From: Pseudocercospora fijiensis CIRAD86
Lineage: Eukaryota; Ascomycota; Dothideomycetes; Mycosphaerellales; Mycosphaerellaceae
NCBI RefSeq assembly: GCF_000340215.1
Contig: NW_006921535.1
Span: 3,954,596-4,018,595 of the forward strand
Direction of reading: 5' to 3'
Length of the DNA stretch: 64,000 bases
The number at the start of each line of letters is the position of its first letter. Positions within the stretch are counted from its first letter, which is position 1. The notes beneath the pieces were generated by a model, which saw nothing but the letters and a program-made list of their open reading frames with translations, ran no database searches and had not been told where the DNA came from. Positions 1 to 12,655 of this stretch are shown piece by piece. Position numbers and translations under genes: made by a program.

Positions 1-1303
1 TTGCCGCGTGTGTTGCGAGAGTTGGACTTGGTATCTTCCTCAGAGTACTGGTCGACTCCTTCTGTGCTACCGGAGATATTGCTGCCGATGCTTGCTTTGT
101 TTCCGCCACGGTTGTCTTGTACGGTCTGCTGGTAGCCTGGTTGCTGCGGTGCCATGGTATAACTCTGCGCATTCCGCTGCTGACCACCAGCCTGTGCCAG
201 CATAAAGAGACCGTTGGCAGCCTCGTTACTTTGATGTGATCCGAACGGATCTTGGTTGTCTTGTTGTGCACTCGCATTCGGGTTGTACGGCTTGCTGTCG
301 AGGTCGGGCTGGATGTTGGGATTTTGTTGCGGCTGGCTTGTTGCAGGATGTGAGCCAATGTAGCTATTGGCCTGTGTCTGCGCTCGAGCTGTCATTGCCG
401 TGCGATGGAAGTCCAGAGTACCGGGCGTGGCTCCTCCACTCTGCAGTTGATTGTACAATGCTTGAGAATTGGGCGATGGCTGCGGGAACATGGACCCGCC
501 ACCGCCAGGCGTCAAGCCAGTGCGAAGGGACGACTCGTTGGGAGTCGGGAAGCTTCCAGCAAAGTGGTGATCGCTGTTGAAATAGTCGTTCGATCCAGTT
601 GGGCCGGTGAGCATAGCAGGACTCAATGGACCTTGACGAAGAGAACCGGGCCAGCCGGGTGTGTTGCCAGGTAAAAGCGACGCTGGCGACGTAAGGCTAG
701 TTACACCTGGTAACTGCGTCTTGCCCGGTGTCTCGGCAGGGTTGCCAAAGGCGTTCTCAAATGGATTCGGCTCTTTCGAGAGGTGACTGGTATTTCCAAA
801 GTAGTCGCCGTCCCCGTTCTGCGTGGGTTTTGGTGGTGGAGCGAGGGGCGCATTGGTGGGTGCGGCGTTGACCTCCTTGTGATCGGCGTCGTCTGGTTGC
901 TTGATAGTCGGGACAGACGTTTCTGTTATCCAGTTAGTCATGCGTGGTCGCACTGGGCATGTTGTCGCAACGAGCAGTGACGACGAACCTGGCTTCGCCT
1001 CTCCTTCCTTCTTCACTGAATCTAGTGTGCAGTCAGCAATGACGCTTTGCGCGTTAATGCGATCGACTGCGACAGGAGGCATGCCATGATTGCGATGGGA
1101 AGCGCGAGAAGGTAGACGATAAGGGCATGGCATGGCATGGCATGGCCGGTCGCAAAGCGACAGCGGAGATGAGTGGACGGCGACATACCTGAATTCTGCA
1201 GCGACGTGCGATTCGACCGCGGCGATGCTGTCTGACTCTTGCTGTTGGCATTGAGATGCGGTGAATTGGTAGCGGAGGAGCGTGTTGCAATCGAGGTAGC
1301 CAT
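1..1303 (-). CDS. atf1: Atf1/AtfA-type bZIP stress transcription factor, N-terminal part (cut by window start)
   Basis: Three exons read on the minus strand: 1303-1189, 1021-989 (33 nt) and 922 to beyond position 1. The introns are 1188-1022 and 988-923; the second has a CTAAC branch site. Phases agree (1,1), giving about 356 residues with no stop. The protein starts MATSIATRSSATNSP. It then carries the acidic/Pro segment EPNPFENAFGNPAETPGK followed by LPGVTSLTSPASLLPG, typical of the osmotic-stress region of fungal Atf1 homologues, a middle Ser/Pro region, and NGLFMLAQAGG, typical of the later Aft1 HRR region. By family knowledge Atf1 is a nuclear CRE-binding factor acting below the Sty1/Hog1 MAP kinase in oxidative and osmotic stress. 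The DNA-binding bZIP lies beyond the window edge and was not seen. Intron 1 holds a short GGCAT pentanucleotide repeat near 1126-1146. Confidence 0.85.
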
Positions 1304-3272
1304 TGCGCCTACGTCACTGGTGATGATGATGATGATGATGTATCTGGGCTCGGCGTGATCGTCTGTTTTGGACTCTCCTTCCTCTCCACCACACTACTCG
1401 AACGTGCACAATGTTCCTCTTCTCTACCAGAATGTGTCAGCAATACGATGCACACCACAACACGCAAGCAACGATGCTGGCGACCCGATGCGCCTGCACA
1501 GGTCGATGCATTGCGATGCGATGCGGTCAAGGCAAGCGAGCACCTCTGCAGCATGCGACTGCGAGTGGCGACGCATCGCATTGTCGCACGCCGAGCAGCA
1601 ACGTGCCAACGTGTAAGCACGGCGGCAGCGATTCATTGCAGGACGAGTGTGTGGCTCTCGAATGGAAGACAACGTACCTTGGACCGGAGTCGTCGAGTCT
1701 CGTGATGGAATATCAGGCCTGTCGATGGCCTTCGCCTCTGGTGCTGCTTGTGCGTGACGCAATGTCCGATTCAAACCAGGAGGCGCGTCGATGATGCTGC
1801 GCTTTCCGCGAAACACCGACTCCAATGGTAATGATTGAGTGAGTGCCAAAAGATTGACCAGTCTTCGATATTGCTCCTCTGGTACGACGGCAACGTGACC
1901 GCGCACGCGAAACACCGTCTGCGCTGTGTAGAAAGGCAGGTGTGCTATGACGAAGGAAAGAGCGACCGACGTCATGCGAGGAGGTCTCGCGCTTTTGAGT
2001 CTGCCGCGCTGACAAAATTCGTCTGGGCAAGCGTGGGAGCACGGGCCAATTCTTGCCAGCTCGGCACTGGCACGGACGAGACGCGTCCGCTGCACCTCAC
2101 TCGCCCGTCATTATTTCTTTTTTCTCCATCCCATCTCTTCTCAACAAGCATGAGCGATCGCGTGCTGGGCTTCGTTCCCTCTTTGTCTGCGTGCAAGGTG
2201 GCTGATCCTTTGCTGTCCGGACACGCCGGCACGCGACTCCTCAAAGCTTCGAACTTTTGTCACGTGATGCTCGGCATCAGCAGCGCCACCGCTCGCGATC
2301 GATCGCCATCGGATCTCGGTCTGAGCAGCACTCGCACTGCCGTCTAGGCGCCGCGTGTTTCTGCCTTAGCTCGCTCTCACAAATCCCACCAGAATTTCTC
2401 TCTCTCGCCCGATGGGAAGCAATCACAGTGTTCGCGCACGAGAGTAGTCGATATGCTATCCTTGCAAAACTACGACATTGATAGCATGGATGCGAAGGAG
2501 TGTTATGTCATCATCACACATTCATCCTGGCTCGCCGAAATTGTACCGACGAAATGGAAGCAAAGTTCTAGTCTAATCATGCACTCCGGAGACAGCTCCT
2601 CATAACTCAGCTTCACCACCACGGAACATCGAGGCATTAGTACTGCTCTGAGCGTCTGATCAGTCTCGTACAGAGACTACCTTGCAGCTCGTAGGCCGAG
2701 AGACCAGATGCAGGTTCTCCAAGCTCTTTCGAGCACTGCTTCTCGGCAAAGCGCAACAGGAGGGCACAACAAGTGGGCACTATTTGCCGGAAGCGCTTTG
2801 GGCGAAATGATTATCTGTCACGGCAATGCCTGTACCTCAAGATCAACAGGTATGTGAGATGATGGCATATTTTATGAGGCCTCACGAAAGTCGCGGCCTC
2901 TACTGCCATTTTAATCGACGCCATAGTTCTCCACAAGAAGGCAAAGCTGTAGACAAACAATTCATGTTGAAAGACTCTTCATCACCTCACTGCATGCGGA
3001 AGTGTGAGAGGTTGTTTGTTATATGATGATATGTTAAGCCTCTCACACTGCTACTTAGACTTAGATCTGTATCTCACAAGTCTATCATTTCATCAGGTGT
3101 CTGTGCATTTGCATGTGCTGATTGTTGGCGCGGGGCATGCCGAATTCGGACCACCAAGAGACGTCACTGCCCAACTTTTAATGATCAACACTCGACTCAC
3201 GAAGACTCGACGTTTTCCAACCGAACGGGGTCCGCACCGGACTTGATTTTGGAAAATCAACGGTGCTTCATC
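1304..3272. promoter_or_regulatory. Divergent intergenic region between atf1 (minus) and the CCDC124-family gene (plus)
   Basis: About 2 kb with no recognisable independent gene. On the minus side there is a good donor (CAAG|GTACGT, intron from 1677) and an acceptor at 1310-1309 just before the atf1 ATG. A 5' leader intron of about 369 nt is therefore plausible; it would contain the GAT/ATG microsatellite at 1321-1340. An open frame upstream (2095 down to 1678) would join the atf1 frame in phase, so a longer N-terminus or an upstream ORF is possible. No TATA box or known operator could be assigned with confidence. Nothing else is seen in 2100-3270. Confidence 0.4.
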
Positions 3273-3993
3273 ATGGCGAAGGGAGGCGGCGAGAACAGCA
3301 AGAAGGCACAAGGCCAGGCCAGAAAGGCTGAAGCGGCGCAAAGCAAGAAAGATGCTGAGAACGCAAAGAAGGCAGCTGAAGAGGCCAAGAAGTGGGACAA
3401 AGGCGCAAAGGACAACAGCAAAGCGTATGTATGATCTGAGCACTGTCAAAGCTGCGGCGCAAGAGGACAAGAGCTGACAACATGCACACAGAGACGCTGC
3501 AGCAGCGAAAGCAGCAGAAGCCGCTCGAAAGAAGGCAGAGAAAGATGCACTCTTGAAGGAGGAAGAAGCCTCGCTCCCTAGCAAAGGCGGAAAAGGCAAA
3601 GCCGCACCAGCGAAGAAATCCAGAGGCCTCGATCTCTCGGGCCTCGATGCACCATCTTCTAAGAAAGAGCTCGCACTCAATGCGACTGGTATCGATAACG
3701 CTCTTGACGCGTTCTCCCTCGTAACCGACAACAAGGATAAGATCGATCGTCATCCAGAGCGGAGATTCAAGGCTGCATATGCGGCGTATGAGGAAAGAAG
3801 GCTGGACGAGATGAAGGATGAGAAGGGTCTCAGGCGGCAGCAGAAAATTGATCAGATCCGCAAAGAGTTTGAGAAGCATCCGGACAATCCGTTCAACCAG
3901 GTTGCTGGGACGTATAACATGTCGAAGGAGGAGATGAATGAGCTGAGAGATGGCGAGAAGGCTAAGAAGGAGGCTATGCTTACTGGGCAATGA
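3273..3993 (+). CDS. CCDC124/Oxs1-family ribosome-associated coiled-coil protein
   Basis: Two exons, 3273-3424 and 3492-3993, with a 67-nt intron (GTATGT donor, CTGAC branch, CACACAG acceptor), give 217 aa. The first ~100 residues are extremely Lys/Ala/Glu-rich and should form a long charged helix or coiled coil (MAKGGGENSKKAQGQARKAE). The C-terminal half contains the family region: NALDAFSLVTDNKDKIDRHP, then RFKAAYAAYEERRLDEMK, and near the end NPFNQVAGTYNMS. Length and order match the CCDC124 (former DUF1014) family. In other eukaryotes this family binds ribosomes and helps recovery from stationary phase or stress; the S. pombe homologue Oxs1 is linked to oxidative stress. The family call is firm; its role in this organism is inferred. 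It is divergent from atf1. Confidence 0.85.
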
Positions 3994-5878
3994 GCATGGA
4001 CGTTGATGTCGGATTTTGTGTTGCAGCGAGCACGGCGTCTTCATGAATGGCGCGAAGCTTTCGCACAGGAATCGAGCGATAGTGCTACGGACATGCAATT
4101 CGTCATGCTTGCGATGAGATCAGGTCACTTTCTCACCAGGCACGCTCGTCACGAACGAGGGTACGTACGACTGAATGGAATGGAAAGGGCACGGCCGACC
4201 TCGGAGAAACTTCTGCGAAAGTCGACAGGCGTTCAGCGGCAATTCCAAGGTCGATCTTCGTCTCATTCACCCGAAAGACTCTTCCACGAGAGAATCATCC
4301 GCACCAGGCTCAGCAGTTCCCAATCTCAACCCCTCAATCTCTCTTCACTCAAGACACTGAATCTCCTCCTCTCCATCTCAACCTGCTTCTCACATTCTCC
4401 AATCTCCTCCTCCAAAATTCGCATTCTTTCTCCCTCAGAATTCAGCCTAATCCCGCAGCCCGTCAAGCTCATCTCTAAGCTTAAGATTCTCGAACCGCCC
4501 AGCCTCCCATTGTCTCTCTGCTGATCATCTCGTCGGCGAAAATCCTACCTCGAAGACATTGTCACCTCTTAATACAGCAAATTCTTCTGCGACGTTATCG
4601 TCACTCGGTATGCAGTCGATAGGTGGTGACTTGTCAAGACGACGCTGTCATCATCAAGCTTTTCAAGATCTTCAATGCCCGGCTAAACGTTCCTTGAGAG
4701 AGAGGCCTCTGACGAGAGGCTTCACTTCGGCCTATGTAGCTCGGAGGCGGTGTTTAGGCTTGCGTTTTTTTTTGTGACTCTAGAGTATGAATTTTGGCTT
4801 CTAAGGTAGATCTATGAATTTTTTTTTTCTGAAAGAGAACGAGTGAGGGAGGTACTCTGGAGCGTGATGCATGCAGGTTCTTGATGTGCTCGAATTTTTC
4901 TCCCCCTGGGCTTTTGGTGTTGAGAATTTTTGTTGACTTGTTCGTCGAGGTTCTTGGTTGCGGTGTGTTGTACATGTAGTAGGTCCATTGGGCGCGGCGC
5001 AGATGTAAGGTAGTGTAAGAAGGATACTGAGGGGAGCGGTTTATACATGTTTTTTTTTTGGCTTTTGCTTTTGTTTGTTGATATTTATCAGCAGCGAGAG
5101 TTTTCTGGATCTCACTTGTGCCGCTCCGCGAAAGCTGGGTCTGTCTGCCAGGCAACCGGCCCAGTCGTAAATTAGCAGATGGGGCTGTGTGACCGAGGGA
5201 TGGGTAAGGTGGAAAGATATGAGTCTTCGCCAGGCTCACTGCATACATACTTTGTACGCTCCGCGGGAAATCGTGTGATGCCGCACGCTGTCTGCGAGGT
5301 GATGAGCTGGGTCATGGATGAGGAGGTGGAGTGGCATAGCGTGGTGATAAGAGAAAGGGAAACATGTTCTTGGCCCATTCACTGCCTACCTCAGAGTATT
5401 CATGATTCTTGAGAGCTCATCAATGTTGAGATCTGAACTCTTCGCTTCAACTCGCCCTCCTGACTACGTGTACAGTCGTCATATTGTCAGTCATTCATGT
5501 CATATAGTACATACATACCGCCAAAATTCAATGCGTTTCTCTTCTACATCGCATGACTCTCTCCAAAACTTTTACATTTCTCATATACACCACCAGACAA
5601 AAGGCTGCAATTACTCGTCCACCTCTTCTTGCACGACCTTCAGCCTCTCACCCTTCCTCGACAAGGATGAAGAGCTCTTCTGCGCCGCAAGCCATCGGTC
5701 AAGCGCAGACGCAGTGCTACCAGAAAAGCAAACCGTCAGCGTTCCACAACAGCAAATACACATGCGGGTTGCCTGCCTACTTACTTCTCATCAGGCAAAG
5801 AAGTCGCAATCGCACTCTCAAGCGGGCTTGGATCTGCAGACGGCCGGTGGCGTGGGGATGAAAGCTATTGCAAATTAA
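3994..5878. other. Convergent intergenic region, no gene seen
   Basis: This 1.9-kb stretch lies between the 3' ends of the CCDC124-family gene and the patatin gene. It contains pyrimidine-rich tracts (4300-4520), short poly-T and poly-A runs (4763-4780, 4819-4829, 5050-5060) and several open frames, none with recognisable domains. I see no RNA gene. It probably holds two 3' UTRs and spacer. Confidence 0.5.
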
Positions 5879-8800
5879 TCAATATATACTACCGTTATCA
5901 TCCTGTCTGTTGTACAGGCTCATGATGCTGTCGATGGTGTTTCGTATAGGGATGCGTACCTGGACTAGAGGGCTTGCCTGGGCCAAGCTCACCTCTTCTC
6001 CGCTGTAAGTGGATACCCAATCATCTTCTTCTTCAAACTCTGTTTCGCACATGCTGGGGATATCCGCTCTCTTGGAAGCGTTGCTGGAATGTAACTGTGA
6101 TCCTGACTGTACTGTTGACATAGATGTTGAAGATGGTTTGGGGCTCGTAGGTTGTGGTTGAGATAGATCGACGTCGGATCTCGCTGCGTCGTGGGACATG
6201 CCGTAGAGAGGGTGTGGAGGCGCATTATCTTTTGGCACTTTGCCGTTGGCCCCAAGCTCGGGCACACCCCGAGGAGGCCGTGGGAAGGCATATCGTGATC
6301 GGATGGAGGGCAATGCTGTGGTGGCGTCTGGACTGGGAGGATGCTCGGCTGGGAGCTCAATCGGTTGACAGGGAGATGCAACTGCTGATACCCCATGCTT
6401 TGCGAGCTCCGCCGGTGAGTACATTTCGGGATGCTGTGCCATATGTTGGTTTCCAATGTACGTCCAGAACCTGTTGGTCCTTTGCTTTATGCTGGAACCG
6501 TTCCCGTTCTGATGTTGGGCAATGAGTTCTGCGAGAGCCATTTTCGAAACATTGTTCTTCTCCGTTTGTGCATCAGGCCACTGCTCTTCGCCACTGCTTC
6601 TGTTGTTAAGCAGTGGTGTTCCATTCAATGAGATAGAATCCGCGTCTGAAGACTTGAGGTTCCTGAACGCCGGGTTTCGCAACTGACTCTCGGAACTGCT
6701 TCTAACTGGTTTGCGGGAGTTGGGCACCTTGGGTTCTCCCAGGATGATTCTTGGGAACCCGCTGATGGGGAAGCCATCGGGCTCAAGTCCGTCATGCTTT
6801 GAAAGGAACAGGTTGATTGTGGTGGCCTTGCTCTCGTTCCGTAGAGGAATGTATACGTTCGGTAGCCCGAAGACGGAGTTCTCGATCATGCCCTTGATGA
6901 TGGGCTCAGTCAGCGTGAACTTGAAGCAGAAGTCAGACTGGTCGACGTCAGGTTTGACAAGAAAGTACGGCTCGAAACCCTCGACTCGTTTCTCATCTAG
7001 AATGCGACCCAATGCGGAAATCTCCGTGCCACCATCCTCAAATCGGCAATGTATCGCTCCTGTGCATATTTGTTCGCTCTTCTCTGCAGTCGCTTTGGAC
7101 TGCAGCTCGAGGTAGAACGACGATGCAACCAGTCTGTGAGCAACGTTTCGAAGCGCTGCTTGTCGATGGGCTGTCTGGAGGCGCTTCCTCACGTTGACCT
7201 GAAGTGACAAAAGATCTGACTTGCCGTCAGCCGCCGGTGGTTCTCGGTCGAGATCTGGGTTGAATCGGATGAATCGTCGACCTCTAGCTTCTGCTCTGTC
7301 TCGTACAACGTGATGTCTGAATTGTTGCCACGCAAGCTCAGCATCAAGGACATCATCGGTGCGCTTTGCTCGCCATCTGCCAGACGCTTTCTTGTTGGGC
7401 GATTGGGGAGGCGCTGCAGGCACTGCTGCAATAGCTGCAGCCTTTTGGCGATCGGACAGTTTGTGTAGAACGGTGATTCTGTTCTGGCCCGTTCCCAGGC
7501 TCAGGAACATATCTGGCTCTCCAGCATCCGGCCAGATAAGCCTCCGCTCTCTGTCGGCAATGAAAGCAGGGTTTGGACTGCGAAGTCCGCCGTCCAGATA
7601 TGTCTTGCCATGGAACACGAAAGGCTTGAAAAGTGTTGGGCTCGACAAGGAGGCAGCAATTGCTTCATACGTTTTGAGCTCCATCTCAGGGTTGTGCGGT
7701 CGCTCAAAGGCATACGCTGGCTTGAGATCTTCAGGTCTCCTGTAGCTGGCAAGCAATATCGTTTCCTGGCCGGTAGCACTTGTCGACGTCAGCGCGACTC
7801 GTGTGTTGTTCCGCAGCTTCTCGTTGGAACCAAATAGGTCATCATCGTCAGTGAAGGCTGTCTTCAGGGCTGAGTGCAGAGGCTTTGTCTTGAACTTCGG
7901 CCCACTCCCCAAGACCTGTGCGATCTGATTGATGATGGGCACACCTGCAAGTCTCGGAGTGAAGGCGTGATCGCAAAGTGCAGCGAACATGTCGATGATC
8001 GAATCAATTGTCCTGTTGCGCAATGACAGCGCTACCGCGATTAGACCGCCTGTACCTGAGCCCATCATGAGATCGAAGAATGATTGGACAGGGAGATGAC
8101 CACCCAGAGCCTGTTCGATGGCTCTGAGCACCTCGAGCTGAACGATTCCACGAATGCCGCCCCCGTCAAGAGACAGGATGCGAACGCTGGCGCCCGCAGG
8201 CTTGAACTTGATCACTGTGGGCTTTGCCCAATTGGTCGCCTCTCGATGAAGTGGACAGCAGGACACTTGAACCGAGGACTTCGATTGCTTTCCGTAAGCC
8301 TTGATGCAAGCAGTGCAAAGGACGTGACCACAGGCAAGCGGATGCTCGGGCACATCCATCAAGCAGCAGAAGCAAGTTGCGTGAGAACACATCGAAGATG
8401 CAGGTCCGACTGCTTCGAAAAACTGGTTCAAGTACTCGATGTGTAGGTCTAGTGCAATGCGTTCCTCGGGTATAGCTTGCGCATCCACGCTGTGTGAAGC
8501 CTGCTCGAGCTCGTACTGGAAGTCTCGATGGATATTGCCAATAGCCGCTCGCAACTGTGCCTTCCACTGCGGTAGAAAAGTTGAGTCGAAGGCGGCCTGA
8601 TAGTCTCCCGCAGCGATGATGCCGGCCTCGTCTTGGTGCCCTTTCGGCTGATGGCGTGCCTTCACGAGCATGCACTGCCTTGTGCCATCAGCAGAGATGA
8701 ACGAGCAAGGATAGTGAAGTTCCAGGTATTCTCCCATCGCCCAGTCGAAGAATTTCTCATAGTTTGAGAAAAGCTCGTCGACCCTACCTTTTCGGAAGCG

Positions 8801-10508
8801 AGCACAATCCAGAAGCACGCACGAAGCCAGCATAACACTCATCTTCTCGAAAATCCATGAGATCCGGCCGTGTTGATGATTTGGTTGCTGGGAGCTGATA
8901 GTGGTGCAGAGTTGTAGGATGTGCCCGCCGAAGTCGTTTGGGATCGGGTTTCGCAATAGGGATATTCGCATGAAATTGAATGGTATGTCCAAATGCTTCG
9001 TGAAGTGATCGAAGCCACTCTGAAGATACGTGTTGAGTTCATCAGCATTCGTTAGCATTCGCGCTCTGCGCTTATTGCGGAAAGACTCTTCGCAGTTGGA
9101 CTTGATAATCTGCTGCAGCTTCCCGACCTGTTCATCAATCGTGGTATATCGTGGTTTGCTAGGTATGCGAACGACTTTGAACGAGCTGTAGTATCGCAGA
9201 ATGAGGTCCTCTACGGAGTAGATATGTTTGCCTAAGCTCCGCCAGTGCTCGGCCAGCTCTCGAAATCGAGGTACGCCCTCAACATAATCCAACGCTCCTT
9301 TGACCGAAGACAATAAGCTTTGCGTCGCATAGTTGACGTCCCATGCCTTGTCGTCGACACCAGGATCCGTTCCGTTGAGAGCGACAATGCAATGAGGTAG
9401 GGCGGGTTGATTGATCGACTTTTCCAAAGAGCTCGCGCCCCAGTCCAGGAGCTTCGTCAAGACTGCGGATTGGAAAGTCTTCGGGTTACGGAGAACGAAT
9501 ACCACGCAGTCAGAGAATGTGTAGAGCAGGCGTGGGTACAACCTAGTGACGGCGTACTCGCGCTGACGAGCCTCCTCGGTGTTGGCCCATTCGATGGGTC
9601 GCGAATAGACGTTTCCAGGGCGTGGCGCATCTGGCTCAGGATTGGTTCGCCGCCTTGCACGGGCTCCAAGTGGCGTACGCTCGCCTCCCTCGAATCCTTC
9701 GCAGTCTGCGTAGAGGATTGGTAGTTGCTCTGCATGTGTCGCTGGATCTGCATAGAGATGGACATCTCCCGAAGTCGGCAGAGTATCGTTGACTACACTA
9801 CCGACCACGGGCGAGGGAAACATGCTCGGATTCTCCGGGTTGGCATTCTGAGAGTCGTGGTTGATCAGCATTTTGATCAATGTTGACTTTCCCGCATTGG
9901 TGACTCCGATAAAAGACACAAGCTGCGGATAGCGGTTGGAAGCACTTTCGATGGGAGAGATGCTCGCCATGAGCGTCGCATATCGGCCATAGTCCTCGAA
10001 GTTCGGTCTTCCAGTGAGATCTCTGGCAACGCCAAACCATTTTGTTGATTCGTCATCTTCGTGAAGCTTTTGAATCTCGTCGGGATCCCTGGTCGGGTTC
10101 AGAATGGCTCTCAGTCGCTTGACAACATGGGGGTCTGTCTTCTCATGAGGCACGCCATCTCTGCCTTTCTTCCTGGGTTTGTGTGGACCTTGACGTCCCC
10201 AGCAGTCGCTGAGAGCTACATCAGTACTGTGCCGGGGTTCACATGCACCAAGTCTCAGCATACCTGCAGTAGGAGCTGTCGCAGTCGACGCAGTGCCATA
10301 CCGGGCGCTGTGGACCATGACAGCGATCGTCTTCGCATTCCTCGGAGGGCTCGTCGTCCTGGTCACTGCTGCAAGACGTGTCGCTGTCGTCGTCGCGGTA
10401 TTTCGACGCTGTGGTCATAGTGCTCGCTCTCGCAGAGTCGTCTGGAAGGGGCTCATTCGGGCTTCTCCGCCAGATGCTGGCGCTGAAGCGCCGCGTGTCT
10501 TCGCACAC
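5879..10508 (-). CDS. Multidomain protein: P-loop GTPase-like, RING finger, patatin-like domain
   Basis: Two exons, 10508-10264 and 10208-5879, with a 55-nt intron (AG|GTATGC...CTCTCAG|C). The splice restores a Cys-rich N-terminal motif, WHCVDCDSSYCSDCW. From the upstream ATG the product is 1524 aa; an ATG at 10418 gives 1494 aa and is equally plausible. Domains (1494-aa numbering): N-terminal zinc-type segment ~30-60; P-loop GVTNAGKST ~155 and DCEGFEGGE ~225, resembling a dynamin/septin-like G domain; RING C-x2-C...C-x-H-x2-C-x2-C ~657-694 (CFCCLMD, LACGHVLCTAC); patatin oxyanion loop DGGGIRG ~732; catalytic-Asp motif YLDGG ~924; and a disordered Ser/Pro tail after ~1200. At the expected GxSxG elbow the sequence reads GSGTGG, so the usual nucleophile serine is glycine. 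By family knowledge patatins are phospholipases and the RING suggests ubiquitin ligation. The combination suggests a membrane or immune-type sensor, but that is inference. Confidence 0.8.
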
Positions 10509-10667
10509 CCGACACCAACGACGTGTGTAATAAGTTATGCGAGGACTAATAATGAGGGAGAAGATTTGAGAAGCTGGAGGCGTCCGTGCACAGGCGGTGC
10601 TGCGATGATGCCCGTTCGGCCTGGTTTCAACCTCTTATAAACTCTGCCTTCACCCTCTCTCCCGCGC
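10509..10667 (-). promoter_or_regulatory. Short upstream region of the patatin gene, abutting a transposon
   Basis: Only about 160 bp (or 250 bp from the inner ATG) separate the patatin-gene start from the TA target duplication of the Tc1-like element at 10668-10669. The segment is not RIP-like. The original promoter may have been split, with its distal part now beyond 14232. Confidence 0.4.
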
Positions 10668-10669
10668 TA

Positions 10670-10695
10670 CTATGGATTCAAAGTCGCTTGTCAGT
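10670..10695 (+). repeat. Left terminal inverted repeat of the Tc1-like element
   Basis: 26 bp matching the right end in inverted orientation. The only difference is G versus A in the fifth position, a TpG to TpA change. TA at 10668-10669 is the target duplication. Confidence 0.9.
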
Positions 10696-10855
10696 ACGGC
10701 CCGCAGAGCCGCCTCCTCCGCAGATTGAGCTGGATAGGGGTATTTGTATATAGAAACACGCCAATTGTCCCGTCTATCGTGCTTAACTAGAGGATAATCG
10801 TCTATTCGAGCCTCGTACGCGCATTTCTATCGATTTCCACCAAATTCCAGCAATA

Positions 10856-12655
10856 ATAGCGACTAGGTCGACTCGTAGTAATGCTAGTGTGCCTCTAGCG
10901 CGATTAGACGACGAGTTAACCGCCTCTGCTAAGTTAAAGAAGAAGGTGTTACAGTCTCTCTAGAAGCCTATTAGTCCGCCGCTAATAAGACGAAGACCTA
11001 ACTCGACTTAGCAGGCAAAGAGTAGCTCTAAGAGTAGGTCTAGCGCCGGCAAGAAGAGCAAGAAGACTGCCGCAATAGAGCCTAATCCAATCGAGGGCCC
11101 CTCGGAAACATAAAGCAAGGAGACCGTAGTACCGCCGGCAGAGGATAACAGTAACGTTATACCTAGCAAAACAGCTGTTTCTTCCTCCGCCTCTATTACT
11201 ACCTCCTCTTCCTTTAATACGGCGTAGGAGGCTACTACTGCTGCTAGTAGCGTATCCGCTCTTACCGCCGGTAATATTCCTGTTACTGCTCCTAGCTCTT
11301 TTAACTCTAATAATAAGCCTAAGATCTTCTACTATACTAGACAATAGACTGTGTTTAATCCGGCTAAGAAGGGTACCGCTCGGTCGCTTACTACGAAGGC
11401 AGTAAGCTTCCTTACTACGAGAGACAAAGAGGCATAGGATGGACATACGTAGGCGGCGAAGTTTAGCTAGTTAAATAGCTATTAGCGGCCTTATCGTGTT
11501 ATAATACGCGCTAGCGCGGACGGCTCGAAGAATGCGTTTGTTAGCGACTAGTACTAAGTAGGCGACGATATCGACGGCGACTTCGTTTATCGATAAGCTC
11601 TCGACTGTACGATTAACCTAGTTAAAGCAGGTCGGAAGAAGCCCTTTATTAGTCTCGATTTCTATATAAAGCCTAAGCAACTAGTAGTAGCTAGAAGCCG
11701 AGGCAAAGTTAGTAGTAGTAGTAAGAAGTTAAAGAAGAATCCGGACAGCGTTTAAATAAGGAATACTAGCGCTATTATTGCTAAGATTGAGTTAATTAGA
11801 CGACTAGACTATAAGATATTCAATGAGTGGCTCTATAGCCGCAAGGACTATCCGCAATTTAAGAAGGCAGGCGAGTCTGCTTACTAGCGTAACCGCAGTA
11901 TAAAGGAAGTTAGCGAGAATCACTTCCCCTAGTACGAAGCCGCCCTCGTAGAGATTTCTAAGGCTATTTAGAAGGGCGAATATATCTAGAATAAGGATAG
12001 CTCTTAGCTAGACAGGCTTCTATTAAGGATTGAGATTATGTTAATCTCTCGCAAATTCTAGCTAAAGTATCAAAAAGACACAGTCAAGCGTATACGCTAC
12101 GCTAGCGAGTCTGACTCCCCTAGAGGTAGAGGTATAGGTAGAAGCGGAATAGCGAAGCTATTCGGGGAGGTTCTCGGCGGAATGCTATACTACTAGAACA
12201 ACGGCACTAGTGTTATTCCTAGCACTCTATCGAAGACTCCTATCCGTACTCTTGCTAGATACCGCTCTAGCTATAAGGCGCCGTTTAAAGTGCCGTCGGC
12301 GGCGAGGTTTCGACTAACTAAGGACTCGACGAAGGAATTTTTCGACTAGGCTAGCTTATAGCCGGCTTTCGCGGAAACAGACTCTCTACGCGCCTATATC
12401 GGGGTTTTCGTAGGCATAGGCTAGCACCTCGACAATATCGCTAATATAGACAAGTCTGACTAGCCTAATAAGCTAAAGGAATGGACTAGAATAAGGTTAC
12501 GTTTAAAAGAAGGTATACGAGAATAGCTAGTAAAGAGGGAAGATAAGATTATCGCCGCGGAAGTAGCCGCTACTAAGGAGGGCGAGACCTAGTCGAATTT
12601 AGGCCTTCCTTTAGGCTTCATTCTTTTTATAACTACAACATCTACAACCTTGTAA
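10856..12655 (+). pseudogene. RIP-inactivated accessory ORF (about 599 codons), unknown function
   Basis: One frame runs from an ATA at 10856 (probably a RIPed ATG; context ATA-GCG-ACT, read as M-A-T) to TAA at 12653-12655. The interval is an exact multiple of three and is interrupted only by TAG/TAA codons, as expected from CAG, CAA or TGG. The encoded text has a low-complexity Ser/Thr/Lys N-terminal third (SSSKSRSSAGKKSKKTAA) and then a more ordered region with segments such as RLDYKIFNEWLYSRKDYPQF and NHFP-YEAALVEISKAI. I do not recognise a family. Because it lies inside the TIRs and converges on the transposase, it belongs to the element. It may be an accessory DNA-binding protein or simply captured cargo; that is speculation. 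Confidence 0.65.

Noticed and set aside
3271..4098. Long minus-strand frame opposite the CCDC124-family gene
   Set aside because: Antisense shadow of a Lys/Ala/Glu-rich coding sequence; no domain, and the plus frame has clear family motifs and a good intron.
4754..5248. 164-codon minus frame near low-complexity poly-T
   Set aside because: Derives largely from homopolymer and simple sequence; no motif or start context.
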